DNA of 6,667 nt from an uncultured Prevotellaceae bacterium (GTDB lineage Bacteria; Bacteroidota; Bacteroidia; Bacteroidales; Muribaculaceae), in contig USOC01000063.1 of NCBI GenBank assembly GCA_900556245.1, positions 1-6,667 of the forward strand, in the 5' to 3' direction. This document shows, piece after piece, positions 1 to 4,406 of this stretch (position 1 is the stretch's first letter; each line of letters starts with the position of its first letter). The position numbers and the translations under genes were made by a program. The notes below the pieces were generated by a model. The model ran no database searches, was not told the origin of the DNA, and was given only the letters and a program-made list of their open reading frames with translations.

Positions 1-326
1 GTCAGGAACTCGACAATTTGCGCGAGGAACTGGGAGTGCGAGGGGAGAGCCGTGCGGGGGTGAATCCTATACGCGGGTTGCAGAAAAATTTCCGCCAGCA
101 GCCGATTCTGCCGGCGCACGATTTCAACAACGAGGCGCCTGTTGAGGCGGTTCATGCGGTGGAGGCGGTGGAGGATCATTCCGCCATGACGCTAGAAGAT
201 ACGGAAAAAGAGACTATCCGCCGTTCGTTGGAGCGCAACGACGGGAAGCGTAAAAAGACGGCGGAGGAGTTGCAGATTTCGGAGCGTACGCTCTATCGTA
301 AAATCAAGGAATACGGATTGGAGTAG
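1..326 (+). CDS. Sigma-54-dependent Fis-family transcriptional regulator, C-terminal end (5' truncated by window)
   Basis: The frame is open from the first base and ends at TAG 324-326, so about 107 C-terminal residues are present and the true start lies upstream of the window. The last ~45 residues form a Fis-type helix-turn-helix (HTH_8): an acidic helix (DTEKETIRRSLERNDG), then the KKTAEELQISERTLYRKI recognition segment, ending in KEYGLE. In NtrC-type activators this domain follows the AAA+ module that remodels sigma-54 RNA polymerase. The AAA+ module, and any receiver domain, would be upstream and cannot be seen. The part visible before the HTH is a poorly conserved linker with a repetitive VEAVHAVEAVED stretch. 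The gene sits 5 bases ahead of lptE and is probably co-transcribed with it, an arrangement familiar in Bacteroidales. The family call rests on the HTH alone. A non-sigma-54 Fis-like protein is possible but less likely given the context. Confidence 0.82.
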   Translation, partial: QELDNLREELGVRGESRAGVNPIRGLQKNFRQQPILPAHDFNNEAPVEAVHAVEAVEDHSAMTLEDTEKETIRRSLERNDGKRKKTAEELQISERTLYRKIKEYGLE

Positions 327-331
327 ATTTT

Positions 332-850
332 ATGTGGCAGAGAATCAGAAAATATTGTTTGTTGGCAGCACTGACGGTTCTTGTCGGCGGCTGCACGATT
401 AGCTATAAGTTTAACGGGGCGGCTCTAGACTACAGCATTTATAAGACGATTCGCATAGGGAACTTTCCGATTCGTGCGGCGATGGTCTATGCTCCGTTGC
501 AGCCGATGTTTGAGAACAAGCTTGCCGACTCCTACACGAAGCAGACACGTTTGCAGATTGTGGACAGTTCGAACACCGACCTGTCGCTGGAAGGAGAGAT
601 AACCGGGTTTGCGCTTTCGCCGCAGGCTGTCAATGAAGACGCTTACGCATCGAAGACGCGCCTGACGATTACGGTGCGTGTGAAGTATACAGACCATCGT
701 CAGCCGTCGAACACTGTCGACCAGACGTTTTCCGCATTTCGCGATTTCCCGTCGACAGAAATGCTGACCAATGTTCAGGATGAGCTTTGCGAGCAAATCA
801 CGGAAGAGATAGTGATGTTGGTGTTCAACGCTACGGCAGGAAACTGGTGA
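332..850 (+). CDS. lptE: LptE family LPS-assembly lipoprotein
   Basis: 172-residue outer-membrane lipoprotein, the usual length for Bacteroidota LptE. In the family, LptE plugs and helps assemble the LptD beta-barrel, which places lipopolysaccharide in the outer leaflet. The N-terminus is basic (MWQRIRK), followed by a hydrophobic stretch (~8-19) and a lipobox ending VGGC, with Cys21 as the probable lipidation site. The mature protein starts with the highly characteristic CTISYKFNGAALDY. Later family signatures are LSLEGEITGF, SKTRLTITVRVKYTD, QTFSAFRDF, and a C-terminal amphipathic segment MLTNVQDELCEQITEEIV ending in FNATAGNW. ATG 332 is chosen because it gives a complete lipoprotein signal peptide and lies 5 bases after the previous stop. 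The next gene follows within 12 bases, so the unit is an operon. The identification is from remembered family sequence patterns, which fit along nearly the whole length. Confidence 0.93.
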   Translation: MWQRIRKYCLLAALTVLVGGCTISYKFNGAALDYSIYKTIRIGNFPIRAAMVYAPLQPMFENKLADSYTKQTRLQIVDSSNTDLSLEGEITGFALSPQAVNEDAYASKTRLTITVRVKYTDHRQPSNTVDQTFSAFRDFPSTEMLTNVQDELCEQITEEIVMLVFNATAGNW

Positions 851-862
851 TTGAAAAAGAGT

Positions 863-1645
863 ATGGCAACGGCAGAAAAATCAGAGAGGGCAAAGACGTT
901 CGACCGCATGATGGACGATGCGGCAGAGGAAACAGGCGTGGCGGCAGAGTTGCTGGCCGATTATCCCTATTTTGTTCCGGCAGCGGTCGTCCGGTTGCGC
1001 AACGGAAGTCTTCAGGATGGGGAGCGCGAAAAGTTGCTGGCCCAAGCGGCTTCGGCGATAGGAGACCGCAAGGCGCTCTACGGAGTTGTCGACCGGGATG
1101 CCGGCGGCTATGACGATTTTTATCCGGAGCAAGAACCGCAACGACGCGGAACGATGGATGCGATTTCACATTTTCTTGACACCTTCGGCAACAACGATGA
1201 GTCGGAATTGCGGGTCTTGGAGCAGCGAATATTCAATCCGACGCCCGATTATGCCCAGCTGCTTGCCAAGGAAGAAGAGCAGAGCATGCCCGGAGAGTCG
1301 GATCTTGACAGTGGGCAGACGAGCGAAAACGATTTGCTGATCAATCGGTTTATTGCCAAGAGCAAACAGGAGAAAAGCTCGTTTCTGTCGGGCGTTTCAG
1401 GCGATTTGCCACAGGAAGTGGCAGAGGCTCCAGTTCCTGTCGCAGCAGGCGACGATGATTCACAGACACTGACTGAAAGTCTGGCGAAAATCTATATCAA
1501 GCAGCGGCGTTTCGAAAAGGCACTCGAAATAATTCAGTCGTTAAGTTTGAATTATCCGGAAAAAAGTATTTACTTTGCAGACCAAATTCGATTTCTGAAG
1601 AAACTGATTATAAACGAGAAATATAAACAAAAAAACGATAACTGA
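863..1645 (+). CDS. TPR-like protein of unknown function, Bacteroidota lptE-secG neighbourhood
   Basis: 260-residue, mostly acidic, soluble-looking protein with no signal peptide or membrane segment, so probably cytoplasmic. The N-terminus carries the YPYF motif (residues 34-37) after a helical ELLADYPYF segment, a pattern typical of Bacteroidota proteins found between lptE and secG. The middle (~95-190) is low in complexity and rich in Glu, Ser, Gln and Pro, probably disordered. The C-terminus (~202-250) is a single TPR-like helical pair, TLTESLAKIYIKQRRFEKAL then SLSLNYPEKSIYFADQI. This suggests protein-protein contact, but no partner or reaction can be named. Start choice: TTG 851 directly abuts the lptE stop and is in frame, but ATG 863 is preceded by purine-rich GAAAAAGAG and gives a sensible N-terminus, so ATG is preferred. 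It stops 2 bases before secG, implying co-transcription. Confidence 0.82.
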   Translation: MATAEKSERAKTFDRMMDDAAEETGVAAELLADYPYFVPAAVVRLRNGSLQDGEREKLLAQAASAIGDRKALYGVVDRDAGGYDDFYPEQEPQRRGTMDAISHFLDTFGNNDESELRVLEQRIFNPTPDYAQLLAKEEEQSMPGESDLDSGQTSENDLLINRFIAKSKQEKSSFLSGVSGDLPQEVAEAPVPVAAGDDDSQTLTESLAKIYIKQRRFEKALEIIQSLSLNYPEKSIYFADQIRFLKKLIINEKYKQKNDN

Positions 1646-1647
1646 AA

Positions 1648-1998
1648 ATGTTTAATGTATTAGTAATTTTGATCGTGATTGCCTCCCTCTTGATGATAGG
1701 CATCGTGTTGATTCAAAAATCCAAAGGAGGCGGACTTGCTTCCAACTTTGCAAGTTCGAACCAGATTATGGGTGTCCGCAAGACCAACAGCTTTGTGGAA
1801 AAGGCTACTTGGACTTTGGCCATTGTCATTTGTGCACTCAGCATCCTTTCAGCGTTCTTCGTAAGCGACAACCAAGCCGGTGCACCGCAATCGCGCGTGA
1901 GCAGCACAGAGCAGACGACTCCGGCAAAGGCGGCTCCGTTTACTACAAACGCCCCCGCAGCGCCTGAAAAACCTGCCACTGAAACTCCTTCAAAGTAA
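1648..1998 (+). CDS. secG: Preprotein translocase subunit SecG
   Basis: 116-residue inner-membrane protein, an auxiliary subunit of the SecYEG channel that promotes SecA-driven export of unfolded preproteins. It has the family's two-helix hairpin: TM1 at about residues 3-22, then the conserved cytoplasmic loop IQKSKGGGLASNF (22-34), the segment NQIMGVRKTNSFVEKATW (38-55), and TM2 at about 55-72. A roughly 40-residue tail rich in Ala, Pro and Thr follows, as is common in Bacteroidota SecG and absent from the shorter minimal forms. ATG 1648 is 2 bases after the preceding stop, so translation is probably coupled. It is the last gene of the operon, and an intrinsic terminator lies about 70 bases downstream. 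Confidence 0.95.
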   Translation: MFNVLVILIVIASLLMIGIVLIQKSKGGGLASNFASSNQIMGVRKTNSFVEKATWTLAIVICALSILSAFFVSDNQAGAPQSRVSSTEQTTPAKAAPFTTNAPAAPEKPATETPSK

Positions 1999-2065
1999 GA
2001 GGAGAAGCATAGGAAAACAATTGTTGTGCTCCTTGGCTTTTTGCTGAGGAAGCTGCATCAGTCAT

Positions 2066-2099
2066 AACCCGATTGCCGGATTCCGGCAGTCGGGTTTTT
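2066..2099 (+). terminator. Rho-independent terminator after secG
   Basis: A long hairpin: AACCCGA (2066-2072) pairs with TCGGGTT (2090-2096), with one T/G mismatch, then TGCCGG (2074-2079) pairs with CCGGCA (2083-2088) around an ATT loop. The 3' arm runs into TTTTT (2095-2099). It closes the regulator-lptE-TPR-secG operon. The A-pair flanking the stem on the 5' side is too short to predict strong termination on the opposite strand. Confidence 0.87.
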
Positions 2100-2160
2100 C
2101 GTGTGTTGGAGTGGATGGCGGATGAAAAGTGTTAAAAAAAACGACAGAACAGCTATTTTG

Positions 2161-2188
2161 TTTTGTCCTGTTGCAAAACAGGGCAAAA
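2161..2188 (+). repeat. Stem-loop with GCAA tetraloop upstream of a short secreted ORF
   Basis: TTTTG-T-CCTGTT (2161-2172) pairs with AACAGG-G-CAAAA (2177-2188) around the loop GCAA (2173-2176). In RNA this is a 12-bp stem, including one U-G wobble, capped by a GNRA-type tetraloop. There is no T-run after either arm, so it is not an obvious terminator. It lies 42 bases before ATG 2231. A TATTTTG element at 2154-2160, one base short of the Bacteroidota TAnnTTTG -7 consensus, directly precedes it, so the hairpin could form at the very 5' end of the leader. The pairing is seen directly; a role as RNA stabiliser, operator or control element is inference. Confidence 0.5.
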
Positions 2189-2230
2189 ATTCTCAATATT
2201 GGGGCAGATAACCATAGAACACAGACAAAT

Positions 2231-2434
2231 ATGAAACAAGGGATTTTGGCACTGTTGTCTGCGATAGTAGTGGCGACATCGGGTCTTTCGGCACAAGAAA
2301 CGGAAATACCTGCAGTGATGACTAAAAAGGAAATGCGTCGCACGATGCGGGGCTACAAAGCTTTTTATGAAATAGGCTATGATTTTGACAGTCGGGCGGC
2401 AGGGGAGAGATTCGCTGACGTTTACAATTTTTAG
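2231..2434 (+). CDS. Short secreted protein, probably a truncated outer-membrane beta-barrel gene
   Basis: 67 residues. MKQGILALLSAIVVATSGLSA is a clear Sec signal peptide with likely cleavage after Ala21, followed by QETEIPAVMTKKEMRRTMRG and GYKAFYEIGYDFDSRAAGERF, then TAG at 2432-2434. The segment GYKAFYEIGYDF resembles the first beta-strand of small Bacteroidota outer-membrane barrel proteins, which open GYRGFVDLGY-like and continue for 150 or more residues. Nothing barrel-like follows in any frame within the 67 bases before the next gene, so this is probably a 5' remnant. ATG 2231 is preferred over the in-frame TTG at 2129 because it gives a proper signal peptide at the N-terminus. It could still be translated and exported as a small periplasmic protein. 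The barrel assignment is by motif likeness only. Confidence 0.5.
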   Translation: MKQGILALLSAIVVATSGLSAQETEIPAVMTKKEMRRTMRGYKAFYEIGYDFDSRAAGERFADVYNF

Positions 2435-2501
2435 CGGGTTGGTCAAACGTTGAGTGTCGAAAATTTCCTAACTTGCGGTAGTGTTTCAACAGATAGAAGT
2501 T

Positions 2502-2636
2502 ATGGCAAAGTTAAGTGTAAGAAAATCAATTGACAATGTGAAGCATTGCTTTGCGGAGTTTCCCATGGAAACGCTTTCGGGGGTCGTCTTTTTCCTGCTT
2601 TATGTGGTTTTTGACTCCGTACCCCGGAATACGTAA
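2502..2636 (+). pseudogene. N-terminal fragment of DUF4153 membrane protein, cut off by in-frame stops
   Basis: ATG 2502 opens a 44-residue reading: MAKLSVRKSIDNVKHCFAEF, then PMETLSGVVFFLLYVVFDSV, PRNT, ending TAA 2634-2636. This matches how Bacteroidota DUF4153 proteins begin: a short amphipathic N-terminus, a conserved FP, then the first membrane helix. The frame is identical to that of the large ORF downstream. After TAA there is one codon (ACA), then TGA 2640-2642, then an open in-frame run that reads YDYFLEFFPAVVMSTYFCGR. That run looks like the natural second helix of the same protein. The piece is therefore read as the first exon-like part of one gene broken by two stops two codons apart. 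It could instead be a genuine small membrane protein, or the stops could be assembly errors. Confidence 0.6.
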
Positions 2637-2675
2637 ACATGATACGACTATTTTCTCGAATTTTTTCCGGCTGTC

Positions 2676-4181
2676 GTGATGTCCACGTATTTCTGCGGGC
2701 GGGTTTGCAGAGGATTGGCTCGCAGTCTTTACTACCTTGTTCTGCCGGTGTCGGTTGCAGTGATGTTTTTATGTGTCGGCAGTCTGCGCTCTTTCGTCAC
2801 ATCAACGGCCTATCCGTTTATGTGGCTTTTGGTGATTCTCCTGTTTTTCGGCTATCGGCAGTCGCCGGACAACGTCGAGTTTTCACGTCGGGCTATGCGT
2901 CGGTTTTTCAATATGGTCTTTTCCGTAGTTTTCGGGGGGCTGCTTGTCATCGCTTTTATGCTGATTGTCGCATCGCTTGAATATATATTTTCGGTCGATA
3001 CCGGCCGTCTGTTCAGCTATGTCCCTATTGCCGTCGGTTGTCTGCTGACTCCGCTTCTGCTGTTCTCGATGCAGGCAAAGTCCGAGCGAGAAGCTTGGCA
3101 CGCTCCAGCCAAATGGCTTGAAGTGCTGTTCAACTATGTGCTCAATCCCGGCATTGTCATCTATACGGTGATACTCTATGTCTATGCCGTCACTGTCCTC
3201 GTTTCATGGAACTTGCCGAAAGGAGGCATAGCCGCAATGGTGTTCTCGTTCTTTATTGTCTCGTTTTTCGGGCGTCTGTCGCAGACTGTCGTGTCGCGTC
3301 CGCTCTTCCGGTGGTATTATCGTTATCAGACTCTCTTTTCGCTGCCGTTGCTTGTGCTGTTTTGGACGGGGTCGCTCTATCGTCTTCAAACCTACGGCTT
3401 CACGGAGTCGAGGGTCTATCTTTTGGTAGGAGGAGTGCTGATGACGCTGTTTCTGCTATCGCTCTTGTCGCGCCGATGGGGAAAATTGCGTCAGATGCTC
3501 GGCATATCCGCCACAGCCAATGTAGTTTTCACCTATATTCCTGGCATATCCGCCAAAAGTATCGGAATCCGTGTGCAGGAACATCGGATGACTGACCATG
3601 CCAAGGCAGTCGGGCTATGGGATGAGTCGTCCGGGAAATTGAAAGGCACGGCTGAATTTGCCACAGCCGACTCGTTGAAGATTCGCCACACAATTGAATT
3701 GTCGGCTTCCCATTCCTATCTGTGTGACGCTGTAGGTTACGAAGAAGCGGAACGGCGTTACGGAGAAAACAAGTTGAGTGCCGCCTATCGCTATCGGAAC
3801 TCCGGGAAAAAGGAGACTTCCTATAGCGAAGTTGTTTTTGTGAGGGCTGAAAACAGCGTATTGGACGTCTCCGGCTATACGTGTTATATCCCTGGGGCGG
3901 ATTGGATGAAGGCCAGCGTCCGTTGCGATACAGTGGTTTATACGGACAGAGGAGTGCAGCACCGTATACCGGTAGATCTTCAGGCGCATTTTGCTCCTTA
4001 TGAGGAAGAATTGAAGCGCTATGCCGCTGCGGGCGAATATCGTCAGCGATTCCGTCGCGATGAAGCGTTCGTGATTCGCAACGATACCTTGATGATCGTA
4101 TTCGATGAATTTCTCAGGTGCAACCAAGAGCAGACATATCAATTTGGTTACAGTAGCGACATCACAGTATTCGTGCGCTGA
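2676..4181 (+). CDS. DUF4153 domain-containing polytopic membrane protein (main part)
   Basis: 501 residues from GTG 2676, or 500 from the adjacent ATG 2679. About eight hydrophobic segments are visible at roughly residues 18-35, 45-60, 77-104, 113-132, 150-178, 183-200, 218-236 and 248-266, so it is an inner-membrane protein. DUF4153 hallmarks are VLNPGIVIYTVILYVYAV (~157-174), SWNLPKGG, and GSLYRLQTYGFTESRVYLLV, the last being the family's conserved YG-T--RVYLL segment. After ~270 comes TYIPGISAKSIGIRVQEHRM and then a soluble, charged, beta-rich-looking C-terminal part of about 200 residues. No catalytic residues are recognised and the biochemical role of the family is unknown. The same frame extends upstream to TGA 2640-2642 and, beyond TAA 2634-2636, to a plausible family N-terminus at 2502. 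As drawn, this CDS lacks its first helix and part of the second, and may be a non-functional remnant. It is followed by an intrinsic terminator. Confidence 0.8.
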   Translation: MMSTYFCGRVCRGLARSLYYLVLPVSVAVMFLCVGSLRSFVTSTAYPFMWLLVILLFFGYRQSPDNVEFSRRAMRRFFNMVFSVVFGGLLVIAFMLIVASLEYIFSVDTGRLFSYVPIAVGCLLTPLLLFSMQAKSEREAWHAPAKWLEVLFNYVLNPGIVIYTVILYVYAVTVLVSWNLPKGGIAAMVFSFFIVSFFGRLSQTVVSRPLFRWYYRYQTLFSLPLLVLFWTGSLYRLQTYGFTESRVYLLVGGVLMTLFLLSLLSRRWGKLRQMLGISATANVVFTYIPGISAKSIGIRVQEHRMTDHAKAVGLWDESSGKLKGTAEFATADSLKIRHTIELSASHSYLCDAVGYEEAERRYGENKLSAAYRYRNSGKKETSYSEVVFVRAENSVLDVSGYTCYIPGADWMKASVRCDTVVYTDRGVQHRIPVDLQAHFAPYEEELKRYAAAGEYRQRFRRDEAFVIRNDTLMIVFDEFLRCNQEQTYQFGYSSDITVFVR

Positions 4182-4202
4182 GATTCTTAAAAGATTTGGC
4201 GG

Positions 4203-4250
4203 CAGTGGCTGTTGGAATCCAGCCAGATAGTGGATTTTAGCACTGTTTTT
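4203..4250 (+). terminator. Possible weak secondary terminator after the DUF4153 gene
   Basis: Two overlapping pairings precede a T5 run. TGGCTG (4206-4211) pairs with CAGCCA (4220-4225). CAGTG (4203-4207), or alternatively AGTG (4229-4232), pairs with CACTG/CACT at 4241, which runs directly into TTTTT (4246-4250). The stems are short, so this would be at best a partial terminator ahead of the much stronger one at 4271. Confidence 0.3.
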
Positions 4251-4270
4251 CATGTATTATGGCAATATAG

Positions 4271-4306
4271 GGACGTGTCCGACCGGACACGTCCTTTGTT
4301 ATTTTT
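4271..4306 (+). terminator. Rho-independent terminator after the DUF4153 gene
   Basis: GGACGTGTCC (4271-4280) and GGACACGTCC (4285-4294) are perfect reverse complements separated by GACC, a 10-bp GC-rich stem with a four-base loop. The T-rich tail TTTGTTATTTTT (4295-4306) follows. It separates the DUF4153 gene from the TonB-dependent receptor, which therefore needs its own promoter. Confidence 0.9.
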
Positions 4307-4309
4307 CTG

Positions 4310-4353
4310 TAATCTTATTTTAACCGAACCATCACCGGAATGTAATCATTCTG
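4310..4353 (+). promoter_or_regulatory. Four tandem 11-bp direct repeats, putative activator-binding array
   Basis: Units starting at 4310, 4321, 4332 and 4343 open with TAATC, TAACC, TCACC and TAATC, giving the consensus T(A/C)A(C/T)C every 11 bases; the rest of each unit is not conserved. Head-to-tail half-sites one helical turn apart are the binding layout of OmpR/PhoB-family winged-helix regulators. The last unit ends 14 bases before the -7 box, covering the place where the Bacteroidota -33 TTTG would be, and no good -33 TTTG is present. That is the geometry of an activator-dependent promoter such as E. coli pho promoters. The spacing is seen directly; the regulator identity (PhoB-like or other) is inference. 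Confidence 0.5.
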
Positions 4354-4367
4354 AAACGACCGGCGGG

Positions 4368-4375
4368 TACTTTTG
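4368..4375 (+). promoter_or_regulatory. Bacteroidota-type -7 promoter element of the TonB receptor gene
   Basis: TACTTTTG matches the Bacteroidota primary-sigma -7 consensus TAnnTTTG exactly. It lies 31 bases before ATG 4407, which gives a short leader with transcription probably starting near 4381. The A/G-rich leader (GCAAAAGGACATAGAAGAGAAT) contains no canonical Shine-Dalgarno sequence, as usual in this phylum. Confidence 0.7.
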
Positions 4376-4391
4376 CAGCGAATTGCAAAAG
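4370..4391 (+). repeat. 8-bp perfect inverted repeat overlapping the -7 box and transcription start
   Basis: CTTTTGCA (4370-4377) and TGCAAAAG (4384-4391) are exact reverse complements with a six-base spacer (GCGAAT). The left arm contains most of the -7 box and the right arm falls at or just after the expected transcription start. It could be an operator for a repressor that would occlude RNA polymerase, or a coincidence between the common TTTTGCA promoter context and an A-rich leader. Confidence 0.45.
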
Positions 4392-4406
4392 GACATAGAA
4401 GAGAAT

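Noticed and set aside
851..862. TTG 851 as the start of the TPR-like gene
   Set aside because: It abuts the lptE stop, but TTG starts are uncommon and ATG 863 has a purine-rich leader; it would add only four residues.
831..1169. Overlapping frames on both strands around the start of the TPR-like gene
   Set aside because: Their Arg/Pro-rich translations are typical of off-frame readings, and the TPR-like frame explains the region with tight operon spacing.
2449..2476. Possible promoter for the DUF4153 gene (TTG near 2450, TAACTTGC at 2469-2476)
   Set aside because: TAACTTGC matches TAnnTTTG only partly and the upstream element is weak, so it is not called as a feature.
2639..2980. Overlapping ORF starting ATG 2639 in another frame over the DUF4153 start
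   Set aside because: Its translation is Cys/Arg/Ser-rich without family likeness, while the DUF4153 frame gives coherent membrane helices.
3615..4253. 212-codon open frame on the reverse strand opposite the DUF4153 C-terminus
   Set aside because: It lies antisense to a frame with clear family motifs, and its translation shows no domain, signal or sensible composition.
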